From the NCBI RefSeq assembly GCF_001613385.1, contig NZ_BDCG01000022.1:124001-188000 (forward strand): DNA of 64,000 nucleotides. Direction: 5' to 3'. Below, piece by piece: positions 7,232 through 15,071 of the stretch; the first letter of the stretch is position 1; each line of letters starts with the position of its first letter. Source of the DNA: Nocardia flavorosea NBRC 108225 (lineage in GTDB: Bacteria > Actinomycetota > Actinomycetes > Mycobacteriales > Mycobacteriaceae). Made by a program: the position numbers and the translations under genes. Under the pieces are notes generated by a model that saw only the letters and a program-made list of their open reading frames with translations, made no database searches and was not told where the DNA came from.

Positions 7232-7516
7232 ATGACAGAGATCCCCGCCCTGCCGTTCAGAGCCCCGGGCAGCCGGGCCATGGCCGCGACGCTGCGGCTT
7301 CTGCACACCGGAAAGTCTTGGGTCACCGATGATCCGAGGATTCTGCAGCAGATCGCGGATGGCCTGCGAGCGCTCGAATATCCCACGCCGCACTACGCGA
7401 ATGCAGAACCGATCGGGGGATACGCGCACGCACACCAGGTGATGGCCGTACACGCCGCCCACCGCTGTCCTCGCTACGAAGCCGCGCTCGACTACACGGC
7501 GAAGGCACGGCCGTGA
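7232..7516 (+). CDS. Small protein of unknown function
   Basis: A 94-residue soluble protein, MTEIPALPFRAPGS at the start, with several His residues in its second half (HAHQVMAVHAAHRC). I do not recognise a family. It overlaps the next gene by GTGA, so the two are probably translated together. Both diverge from the XRE/DUF397 pair, a neighbourhood often seen in actinomycetes, which suggests a shared role in regulation or development rather than metabolism. Confidence 0.6.
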   Translation: MTEIPALPFRAPGSRAMAATLRLLHTGKSWVTDDPRILQQIADGLRALEYPTPHYANAEPIGGYAHAHQVMAVHAAHRCPRYEAALDYTAKARP

Positions 7517-7863
7517 CCGCGGGCCGGTCTGCCATACGCCGGGCGATCATGCTGCGCAGAACCGAATACGACGGGCCGGAACTCGAACGACTCATCAGGA
7601 CGCATTCCCTCGAAATCGTGTACACGGTGGTCACGGACACGGGATCGCAACTGGGGGCACTGATCGCGATTCAGCATGTGCTGGAACACGGTGTCGAGGT
7701 GATGGCGATCCCGCACCTCACGCCCGAAGAGATTCGGCGCGAGCAACCATGGCATGCGGTGACCGCGCTCGCGGAACTGGTGACGGCCGCCGGCGTGGTT
7801 CCGCGCGGTTCGTACGGTGTCCCGTACCCCGGCCGGGACTGCCCTGACGGCGTCCCTACTTAG
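7513..7863 (+). CDS. Small protein of unknown function, recombinase-like fragment pattern
   Basis: A 116-residue protein with a GTG start inside the upstream stop codon. The stretch YTVVTDTGSQLGALIAIQHV followed by VEVMAIPHLTPEE recalls the small actinobacterial proteins that resemble the N-terminal part of serine recombinases (which organise a helix then a hydrophobic strand ending in P-x-L). The catalytic serine motif of recombinases is not visible, so I do not assign that activity. Coupled to the 7232 gene. Confidence 0.55.
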   Translation: MTAGRSAIRRAIMLRRTEYDGPELERLIRTHSLEIVYTVVTDTGSQLGALIAIQHVLEHGVEVMAIPHLTPEEIRREQPWHAVTALAELVTAAGVVPRGSYGVPYPGRDCPDGVPT

Positions 7864-8191
7864 ACCTACCGCTGCCGCCACATGCCCGTTCGCCTCGCCC
7901 GGCTCCGCGCACGCCAGCGTGATCCGGCAACGCAACGTATACGCCTGTGTCGATGTCGCCGCCCGCATCCCGCACCAACTCCCGCCGCTGCGCCTGGGAC
8001 ACCACCAACTCCGGACCCGATCTCGGCCGCCCGGCCCTCAGCGCCGCCGAATCCTACGATTAACCAACCTCTTTCAGGTCGGAACACTAGACCCAGTGAC
8101 AGGGGCCTGTGCGTCGGCGGCAAGACAACGCTCTCCCGATTCTCATAGTTCTCATAATGACCGTTATCCGAATAATGGTTACCATCTCAAT
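7864..8191. other. Intergenic region upstream of the TetR gene
   Basis: About 330 nt. Apart from the imperfect palindrome at 8159-8180 I see nothing: the open frames are shadows without ribosome-binding sites. Confidence 0.4.
8159..8180. promoter_or_regulatory. Candidate TetR operator
   Basis: gaccgttat (8159-8167) and ataatggtt (8172-8180) form an inverted repeat with 7 of 9 matching pairs and a 4-nt centre. It ends 11 nt before the TetR start codon, the usual place for an autoregulatory operator. Confidence 0.5.
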
Positions 8192-8857
8192 ATGGTCGAC
8201 AACGACGATGACATGCCGCCTCGTCGGCTCACCCGCACCGAATCGAAGGCACGAACCAGGCAGCGTTTACTGGACGCGGCGGCGCGAACGTTCGCCCGCA
8301 AGGGCTACGGCGCGGCATCGGTCGACGAGATCGCCGAAGCAGCCGGTTACTCGGTAGGCGCTGTGTACTCGAATTTCGGCAGTAAAGAGCATCTGTTCAC
8401 CGAACTGATGTCGAACCGGGTGACGGATCGAGTCGGCGAGGCGGCCCGAATCGTTGCCGATACCGAGACAACGGCCGAGGAACGGATGGGCGCGCTGGGG
8501 CGCATGCTGATCGAGATCGCCGACAAGGATCAGGACCTCGCGCCCCTGCAGGCCGAATTCTGGCTGTATGCAGTGCGTAACCCAGCCACTATGGATCTGC
8601 TCGCCGAGCGCACCTCGCCGGCACACGAGGGTGTACGCGCGCTGGTCGAGGATAGCTTGCGGCGCCGGGATATCGGAGGCTCGGCGGAGTCGGAAGCGTT
8701 GGCGACGGTCGTCCTCGCTCTGTTCCAGGGGCTGGTCCGGCAACGCCGCATCGATCCGAACCGCGTACCCGATGAGTTGTTCGGCTCCGCCCTGACCTGG
8801 TTGTTCGAGGGCATCGCCGCTACGCAGACCTCCGAGAACACCGATCCCCGGAAGTGA
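8192..8857 (+). CDS. TetR/AcrR family transcriptional regulator
   Basis: A 221-residue regulator. The N-terminal helix-turn-helix is clear: RQRLLDAAARTFARKGYGAASVDEIAEAAG with the recognition helix VGAVYSNFGSKEHLF (about residues 45-60). The C-terminal ligand domain follows the TetR_C_6-like pattern. The ATG at 8192 has no strong ribosome-binding site and may be translated from a leaderless transcript. Only 6 nt separate it from the sterol-desaturase-like gene, so it probably controls that enzyme and itself. Confidence 0.88.
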   Translation: MVDNDDDMPPRRLTRTESKARTRQRLLDAAARTFARKGYGAASVDEIAEAAGYSVGAVYSNFGSKEHLFTELMSNRVTDRVGEAARIVADTETTAEERMGALGRMLIEIADKDQDLAPLQAEFWLYAVRNPATMDLLAERTSPAHEGVRALVEDSLRRRDIGGSAESEALATVVLALFQGLVRQRRIDPNRVPDELFGSALTWLFEGIAATQTSENTDPRK

Positions 8858-8863
8858 TCCGCC

Positions 8864-9829
8864 ATGTCCCAGATCGCCAATATCGGCCTCTACGCCATTC
8901 CAGCGTTCCTGCTGTTGATGGTCGTCGAATTCATCGCCCACTACCGCGACCGTGACGGCAGCTACTCGGGGGTCGATACCCGCGATACCGTGACCAGCCT
9001 GTCGATCTACGCACTCGGCCGGGTCGCGAAATCGTTCGACAAGTTCATCGAACTACCCCTCGTACTGATCGCCGCGGCGCTCGCGCCGGTCGCTCTATCG
9101 GCGTCCCAGTGGTGGGTGTGGGTGGCGGCGATCGTGCTCGCCGATTTCGCCTACTACTTCAAACACCGTATGGAACACCGGATCCGGTTGTTCTGGGCCT
9201 CGCACAGCGTGCATCACTCCAGCCAGTACTTCAACTTCTCCACAGCATTGCGGCTCCCGTGGCTTATTCCCGGGTCATTCATCACCAGCGCCGTCTATAT
9301 TCCCCTCGCGCTCATCGGGATTCCCGCGTGGATGATCTTCCTCAGCCAAGCCATCGTGCTGCTGTACCAGTTCCCGATCCACACCGAACGCGTCGGACGC
9401 CTCCATCCGCTGATCGAGTATGTTTTCAACACGCCATCGCATCACCGGGTCCACCACGGCGCCAACAACTCCTACCTCGACAAGAACTACGGGGGGATCT
9501 TCATCATCTGGGACCGTATGTTCGGCAGCTACGCCGAGGAGACCGAACCCGTCCGATTCGGCCTGACCAAGAATATCGATACACACAACCCCATCAAGGC
9601 CAACTATTACGAGTTCGCTCGCATGATTTCCGATATCCGGCATGCCGAGACCTGTCGTGGGCGCGTCGGGTACCTGCTACGGCCTCCGGGGTGGACCGAG
9701 TTCGGCAACAGCGCTACTGGTGATGCTCCCGCGGGTGGCAATCCCGCCGACACCGCCTCGGACGCAACGACGGCGAACGATAGGACTCGCCGAAGTCCGG
9801 CCCCCGCACTTACCGGCCCCGGCTCGTAA
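8864..9829 (+). CDS. Sterol desaturase / fatty acid hydroxylase family membrane protein
   Basis: A 321-residue integral membrane di-iron enzyme with the histidine clusters of the family: HRMEH (residues 101-105), HSVHH (114-118) and HHRVHH (193-198), separated by hydrophobic segments. Members introduce oxygen or double bonds into lipids or sterols. GGAAG lies 9 nt upstream of the ATG. It follows a TetR gene in a likely operon, suggesting induction by a lipid-like ligand. The C-terminal 45 residues are polar and low-complexity. The actual lipid substrate is unknown. Confidence 0.88.
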   Translation: MSQIANIGLYAIPAFLLLMVVEFIAHYRDRDGSYSGVDTRDTVTSLSIYALGRVAKSFDKFIELPLVLIAAALAPVALSASQWWVWVAAIVLADFAYYFKHRMEHRIRLFWASHSVHHSSQYFNFSTALRLPWLIPGSFITSAVYIPLALIGIPAWMIFLSQAIVLLYQFPIHTERVGRLHPLIEYVFNTPSHHRVHHGANNSYLDKNYGGIFIIWDRMFGSYAEETEPVRFGLTKNIDTHNPIKANYYEFARMISDIRHAETCRGRVGYLLRPPGWTEFGNSATGDAPAGGNPADTASDATTANDRTRRSPAPALTGPGS

Positions 9830-9993
9830 TCGCGTAGGCGCTACCGGTCGCTGACCATTCGGGTACTTCCCGCGATCTCGGCGACCGTCGGAATCGCTGG
9901 CATTTCTGTGCACAACGAAACGCAGCGGATATCGGGGAACAGATCCGGGTTGGTCCCGATGTGGAGACCCGCGGCCTTCCTTAGCCTCGAGTC

Positions 9994-11046
9994 GTGATCG
10001 ATCTACTGCGCGGGAACCGGCTCCGGACAGGCCTGGCGAGCCTCGTGCTGACGGCCTTGGTGGCGACCGGATGCGGAACGGAAACCGGTCACGATCCGCC
10101 GCCTCCCGACCCCGCCCTGAGGGGCCTGGAGGTGACAGAGCAACAGCAGACCGGCGATCGGACGGTCGACCTCACCGTCGATTCGCCGGCACTCGACGGC
10201 TCCGCAGCAGTCCGCCTGATCACCCCCGACGGCTGGGACGAGCGTGCACCCGGCCGGACCTGGCCGGTGCTCTACCTCCTCCCCGGCGGCGACGGGGACC
10301 ACATGAGCTGGACCAGCGACAGCGACGTCGAGGAACTGCCGGAATTACGGGACGTGCTGGTGGTGATCCCCGGCATGCCGATGTTCGGCTTCTACAGCGA
10401 CCGGTACAACGACGGCCGCGGTGGACCGCCCGCGGTGCGCTCCTTCCACCTCGACGAGCTGATACCGCTGCTCGAACGCGGCTACGGCGCGGGCCGGGAC
10501 CGGGTGATCGCCGGGCTGTCGCAAGGTGGTTACGGCGCGCTGGCCTATGCGGCGCAACGACCCGGAATGTTCCGGGCGGCGGCGAGCTACAGCGGGTGGC
10601 TGTCCCCTTCGATACGTGCCGAGGTGGTGCTGGCGGCAGCCCGGTTCGTCGGCGTCGACGGCCGGAGCCTGTGGGGTGACCCGGTGCGCGACCGGAGGAT
10701 CTGGGAGGCGAACGACCTCTACAATCTGGCCGATGCGCTGACCGGGTTGCCGGTGTATCTGTCCAGCGGTGACGGCACTATCGGTGACCTGGACCCGCCC
10801 GGCACCTCTGCGGAATCCCTGTTTCCCGAAATCGACCGGCTGGCCGCGGAATTCTCACCGGATGTGGTGGATCTGACCGAGGCGCTGATGCACGAGAGCA
10901 GCCGCGCCGTGGCGGATCGGCTGCGGGCGCTGGGTGGCGACCCGGTCACCCATTTCACCGCCGGAACACACAGCCCGCCGTACTGGGAACGCGAACTGCA
11001 CCGCTCGTTGCCGATGCTGCTGGCGGCGTTGCGTTCGAACGGTTGA
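9994..11046 (+). CDS. Lipoprotein, esterase/mycolyltransferase-like alpha/beta hydrolase
   Basis: A 350-residue protein with a signal sequence ending in a lipobox (VATGC, cysteine near residue 27), so it is probably anchored to the outer face of the membrane. It has the putative-esterase fold related to antigen 85: VLYLLPGGDGD, nucleophile elbow GLSQGG and a late histidine in GTHSPPYW. It could act as an esterase or acyltransferase on cell-wall lipids. The GTG start is used; no strong ribosome-binding site is visible. Confidence 0.82.
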   Translation: MIDLLRGNRLRTGLASLVLTALVATGCGTETGHDPPPPDPALRGLEVTEQQQTGDRTVDLTVDSPALDGSAAVRLITPDGWDERAPGRTWPVLYLLPGGDGDHMSWTSDSDVEELPELRDVLVVIPGMPMFGFYSDRYNDGRGGPPAVRSFHLDELIPLLERGYGAGRDRVIAGLSQGGYGALAYAAQRPGMFRAAASYSGWLSPSIRAEVVLAAARFVGVDGRSLWGDPVRDRRIWEANDLYNLADALTGLPVYLSSGDGTIGDLDPPGTSAESLFPEIDRLAAEFSPDVVDLTEALMHESSRAVADRLRALGGDPVTHFTAGTHSPPYWERELHRSLPMLLAALRSNG

Positions 11047-11110
11047 CCTGCGGCGAACAGGTAAACCCGGAGCCTGGTGACCGATGCGCGATTGCGCGCC
11101 CGGGTACGGT

Positions 11111-12322
11111 TCAGGACAGGCGTTCGAAGACTGCTGCCAACCCCTGGCCGCCGCCGATGCACATGGTTTCCAGGCCGTAGCGGCCCTCGCGGCGGTCGAG
11201 TTCGCGGAGCAGGGTGGCGAGGATGCGGGCGCCGGTGGCGCCGACCGGGTGGCCGAGGGAGATGCCGGAACCGTTGGGGTTGAGGCGTTCGTCGTCGGGT
11301 GCCAGTTTCCAGGTGCGCAGGACGGCGAGGGTCTGGGCGGCGAAGGCTTCGTTGAGTTCGATGACCGACATATCGTCGAGCGTCAAACCCAATCGGGCGA
11401 GGGCCTTTTCGGTGGCGGGGACCGGGCCGATACCCATGGTGCGGGGCGGGACTCCGGCGACCGCCCAGGACGCGAGGCGGGCCAGTGGGCGCAGACCGAG
11501 GGTGCGGGCTTTGTCGGCAGTGGTGACGATGCAGAGGGCCGCGCCGTCGTTCTGGCCGCTGGCATTACCAGCGGTGACGGTGGCATCCGGATCGACCTTG
11601 CCGCGGATCGGGCGCAGCTTCGCCAGGGATTCGACGGAGGTGTCGGCGCGGGGATGTTCATCGGTGTCGACGATCATCGGGTCCGATTTACGTTGCGGAA
11701 CAGCGACTCCGACGATTTCGTCGGCGAAGCGGCCGGACCGCTGCGCGGCGACCGCGCGCTGATGCGACTGCGCCGCGAGCGCGTCCTGATCGGCGCGGCC
11801 GATCGAGAATTCGGCGCGCAGGTTCTCGGCGGTTTCGATCATGCCGCCGGGCACCGGGAAATTCTTACCGCCGGCGGTGACGCGGGCGCGGGCCAGCCGG
11901 TCGTCGAGAGAGATGCCTTCGCCTTTCACGCCCCAGCGCATACCGGTGGCGTAGAACTCGGCCCGGCTCATGGATTCGGTGCCGCCGGCCAGGATCAGAT
12001 CGCTACCACCGGTGCTGACCTGCATACATGCTTGCAGCACGGCCTGTAGTCCGGAACCGCAGCGGCGGTCCACCTGCAACCCGGGGACGTCTACGCCGAG
12101 ACCGGCGTCGAGGGCGGCGACCCGGCCGATCGCCGGGGCCTCACCGTTGGGTGAGGCCTGGCCCAGGATGACGTCGTCGATCTGCTCGGCGGGCAGACCG
12201 GTGCGGGCGATCAGCTCGGTGATCAAGGTCGCGGCCAGGGTTTCCGGCGCGAGGTCTTTGAACACTCCGCCGAACCGGCCGACCGGGGTGCGTAGCGGTT
12301 CGCAGATGACAGCGTCGATCAT
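11111..12322 (-). CDS. pcaF: Beta-ketoadipyl-CoA thiolase
   Basis: A 403-residue thiolase, the usual length for PcaF. The acyl-enzyme cysteine is in RRCGSGLQ (Cys88), the histidine in GHPVGATG and the second cysteine in CIGGGQG near the C-terminus. It catalyses the last step, 3-oxoadipyl-CoA to succinyl-CoA and acetyl-CoA. A good ribosome-binding site (gaagga) precedes the ATG. It is the last gene of the minus-strand pca operon, after pcaR. A generic acetyl-CoA acetyltransferase is possible by sequence alone, but the context decides for PcaF. Confidence 0.93.
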   Translation of the reverse strand: MIDAVICEPLRTPVGRFGGVFKDLAPETLAATLITELIARTGLPAEQIDDVILGQASPNGEAPAIGRVAALDAGLGVDVPGLQVDRRCGSGLQAVLQACMQVSTGGSDLILAGGTESMSRAEFYATGMRWGVKGEGISLDDRLARARVTAGGKNFPVPGGMIETAENLRAEFSIGRADQDALAAQSHQRAVAAQRSGRFADEIVGVAVPQRKSDPMIVDTDEHPRADTSVESLAKLRPIRGKVDPDATVTAGNASGQNDGAALCIVTTADKARTLGLRPLARLASWAVAGVPPRTMGIGPVPATEKALARLGLTLDDMSVIELNEAFAAQTLAVLRTWKLAPDDERLNPNGSGISLGHPVGATGARILATLLRELDRREGRYGLETMCIGGGQGLAAVFERLS

Positions 12323-12342
12323 GGGGATTCCTTCGTGAAATA

Positions 12343-13122
12343 TCAGGCGTGGTTGTGGACGCGGGCCAGGTCGGTGCTGATGGCCGAGGCCGTGGCCAGC
12401 AGCGGCGGCAGCAGGTCGGCGCGCACGCTGTCGGTGGTGTAGCGGGCGGCGTGGGTGGAGATGTTCACGGCGGCACAGACCGCACCGGTGTGGTCGCGAA
12501 TCGGGGCGGCCATCGAACGCAATCCCTGTTCGAGTTCCTGGTCGACCAGGCAGTAACCGGCCTCCCTTGTTTTCCGTACTTGCTCGCGGAGCTGGTCGGC
12601 GCTGAGGACGGTGCGGTCGGTGAGTGGAGTGAAGGTGACCTTCGCCAGGTATTCCTCGAAGTCCTGCTCCGGCAGGCCCGCTAGCAGGACCCGCCCCATC
12701 GAGGTGCTGAAGGCGGGGAAACGGGTGCCGATGGTGATCGATACGGTCATGATCCGGCTGACCGGTACGCGGGCGACGTAGACGATGTCCTCGCCGTCGA
12801 GGATGGACACCGAGGTCGATTCGTGCACCTGATTCGCCAGCGATTCCAGGTGCGGGCCCGCGACCTCGGGCAGGCTCAGGCTGGACAGGTAGCTGTAGCC
12901 GAGTTCGAGCACGCGCGGAGTGAGCCAGAACAGGGAACCGTCGGTGCGCACGTAGCCGAGTTCCACCAGGGTGAGCAGGAATCGGCGGGCGGTGGCGCGG
13001 GTGAGGTCGGTGGCCTTGGCGACATCGCTGAGGGTGCGCCGCGGATTCTCGGCGTCGAAGGAACGGATCACGGCCAGGCCGCGGCCCAGTGATTGCACGT
13101 AATCCGGGGAGGGTTCGGTCAC
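12343..13122 (-). CDS. pcaR: IclR-family pathway regulator PcaR
   Basis: A 259-residue regulator with a winged helix at residues 8-70 (SLGRGLAVIRSFDAENPRRT, then ATARRFLLTLVELGYV) and an IclR effector domain (STSMGRVLLAGLPE, GLRSMAAPI). PcaR/PcaU proteins sense beta-ketoadipate or protocatechuate and control pca genes. The GTG start overlaps the stop of pcaDC (GTGA). Two candidate binding sites stand between pcaH and pcaI. Being inside the operon suggests autoregulation. Confidence 0.9.
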   Translation of the reverse strand: MTEPSPDYVQSLGRGLAVIRSFDAENPRRTLSDVAKATDLTRATARRFLLTLVELGYVRTDGSLFWLTPRVLELGYSYLSSLSLPEVAGPHLESLANQVHESTSVSILDGEDIVYVARVPVSRIMTVSITIGTRFPAFSTSMGRVLLAGLPEQDFEEYLAKVTFTPLTDRTVLSADQLREQVRKTREAGYCLVDQELEQGLRSMAAPIRDHTGAVCAAVNISTHAARYTTDSVRADLLPPLLATASAISTDLARVHNHA

Positions 13123-14450
13123 GGTCGGTGTATGTCCTCTGCGTCTGTCGGTCCGGTTGCGGTGTCGTCGGCCGGGCGGGACCCGGTGCCGTCGACCGAG
13201 CGGGACCCGGTGCCGTCGGCCGGGCCGGACCCGGTGGTGCGGTCCGGTCCGGGTGCGGCGTTGCCGTTCGCGTGCGGGCCGATGCCCTCGGCGAGTGCGG
13301 CCTTACCGAGTCCGAAAGCGAGGTTACTGTTCGGCACACCGGCATAGACCGCGGTGTGCAGGAACACCTCGGCGAGCTCGTCCGGGGCGACCCCGGCCCG
13401 CAGCGCGGCGCGGATATGCATATCCAGTTCGTGGGTGTTGCCGACGGCGGTGAGGATCGCGAGGGTGAGCAGGCGCCGGGTGTGGTGGTCCAGGCCCGGC
13501 CGGCTCCAGATATAGCCCCAGGCGGTGCGGGTGATGAAATCCTGGAACGGCGCGGTGAATTCGGTGGTACCGGCGACGGCGCGGTCGACATGGGTTTCGC
13601 CCAATACGGCCCGGCGCACCCGCATTCCCTGTTCGAAGGCGTGGTTACGTTCGCGCCGGCCGCCGATATGGGCGGTGATGAGCGAGGTCACCGGCCCGGC
13701 CTGTTCGACACTGGCCAGGTGCGCGGCCGGGTCCAGGACGTGCAGTACGGAATTCGCGATCCCGTCGGAGAGCGCGCGCATATCGTCGGGGGTGGTGGCC
13801 GGGTCCTGCGCCCCGGCGATCACCAGGGTGGGGGCGGTGATCCGGGCGAGGTCGGCGCGATTGTCGAAATGGGCGAGTGCGACGCAGCAGGCGGCATAGC
13901 CTTCGTCCGTGGTCGTTTCGACCATGGCGCGGCTACGGGCGATCAGTTCGGGATCTCGGTCGGCGAGTTCGGCGGTGAACCACCGGCCGACCACGGCTTC
14001 GGCGATGGACGCCGTACCGTCGGCGCGGACCGCGGCGGCCCGGTCGAGCCAGCTCTGCGGGGTGCCGAACTTTGCGGAGGTGCACAGCAGCGTCAGTGTC
14101 CGGACCCGGGCCGGGTGATGTGCCGCGATCCACTGGGCGACCGCGCCGCCCAATGAGAGCCCGACCAGGTGGACCCGGTGGCGGCCGAGGCGGTCCAGTA
14201 GTGCGAGGACATCGGCGGCCAGGTCCGCCACGGTGTAATCGCCGGTGCCGGTGGGTGATTCGCCGTGACCGCGCAGATCGACGGCGAGCACCTCATGGTC
14301 GGCCGAAAGCGCGGCCACCTGCGGATCCCACATTGCCCGGTTCGAGCCGAGGGAGCCGAGGAGGACGACGGTGGACGCCGCGGCTTCGGGTCCGGCGGCT
14401 CGGTAGGAGAGCTCGACGGCCGAGATCGAATCCGCTGTGTGTGCGCCCAT
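13119..14450 (-). CDS. pcaL: Fused 3-oxoadipate enol-lactonase / 4-carboxymuconolactone decarboxylase
   Basis: A 443-residue two-domain protein. Residues 1-265 are an alpha/beta hydrolase (PcaD) with nucleophile elbow GLSLGG (Ser99) and catalytic His in DPAAHLASVEQ. Residues 270-390 are carboxymuconolactone decarboxylase (PcaC) with RRAVLGETHVDRA and HTRRLLTLAILTAVGN. The fusion is typical of actinobacteria and catalyses two consecutive steps to beta-ketoadipate. The last 45 residues form a low-complexity tail with three 8-residue repeats. GGAG lies 8 nt upstream of the ATG. A 621-nt gap separates it from pcaB upstream. Confidence 0.93.
   Translation of the reverse strand: MGAHTADSISAVELSYRAAGPEAAASTVVLLGSLGSNRAMWDPQVAALSADHEVLAVDLRGHGESPTGTGDYTVADLAADVLALLDRLGRHRVHLVGLSLGGAVAQWIAAHHPARVRTLTLLCTSAKFGTPQSWLDRAAAVRADGTASIAEAVVGRWFTAELADRDPELIARSRAMVETTTDEGYAACCVALAHFDNRADLARITAPTLVIAGAQDPATTPDDMRALSDGIANSVLHVLDPAAHLASVEQAGPVTSLITAHIGGRRERNHAFEQGMRVRRAVLGETHVDRAVAGTTEFTAPFQDFITRTAWGYIWSRPGLDHHTRRLLTLAILTAVGNTHELDMHIRAALRAGVAPDELAEVFLHTAVYAGVPNSNLAFGLGKAALAEGIGPHANGNAAPGPDRTTGSGPADGTGSRSVDGTGSRPADDTATGPTDAEDIHRP
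13164..13235. repeat. Three 24-bp tandem repeats in pcaL
   Basis: Three near-identical 24-bp units (13164-13187, 13188-13211, 13212-13235), each ending cgggacccggt or a one-base variant. On the minus strand they encode the 8-residue repeat GS(G/R)(P/S)(A/V)D(G/D)T in the C-terminal tail of the PcaL protein. Units of this kind can change copy number by slippage. Confidence 0.85.
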
Positions 14451-15071
14451 TTCCTTTGCTCCGTTCGGGTTGCGAAGATACTGTCGCGTCGTGGTGCTCG
14501 GACGCGTCGAGGGTTTTCCGACCGGCGTGCCCGGAGTAGGTCCCGGCGATAGGCCGACGAGCGGACTCAGCGGGTGTGGCACCCGGCCTTGTCCGGGCCG
14601 AATTGCCGGCGGGCGGCCAGAACCGGGAATGCGGTCTCGAGCTGTTCGCGCCACCGGAATCGGCTGGGCCATCGCGCAGATCCCCGCCGGCCGCAGCGAC
14701 ACACTGATCGTTGCCGGACTCGACAGTGCCGCCGCCGGCACCTCGGGCCGCCGAACGCGACCGGAAAGAGCGTTGATCGGGCACTGCGGGTGTGCTGCCC
14801 CGGTCCGTTTGGTCGCCGGTGTGGGGTGGGCCGGCCGTGGTCGTCGGCGGCGTCCGGGGCCACCCAGCCTGGCCGCCCTGCGGGCCGCACCTCGGCCCGG
14901 ACCTGTCCGGTGTGGTCCGAGCGTTCGACATCGCAGATGCGAACTTGTCCGGTAACTCGTGGTGTCCGTGCGTGGGCCGTCGCGTTCTGTCGAGGCCGCG
15001 CCGCTGTGCGTACGGTTCAGGGTCTGCGGCCTGGTTTCGCCGACGGGCGTTGCGATCGGTGAGCACCGGCG
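14451..15071. other. Unexplained 621-nt gap inside the pca operon
   Basis: The region separates pcaB from pcaL on the same strand, although all other pca genes here overlap or nearly touch. Several frames are open but none has a convincing ribosome-binding site or recognisable domain. No hairpin strong enough to call a terminator was seen. It may hold an internal promoter for pcaL-R-F, or be the remains of a lost gene. Confidence 0.5.

Noticed and set aside
5765..7462. A 565-residue minus-strand open frame
   Set aside because: Only its last 68 residues (DUF397) are real; the rest overlaps the XRE gene in another frame and lacks domains.
11111..13591. An 826-residue open frame extending pcaF
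   Set aside because: Residues before the thiolase start are Pro/Arg/His-rich shadow sequence over pcaR; a good ribosome-binding site marks the 12322 start.
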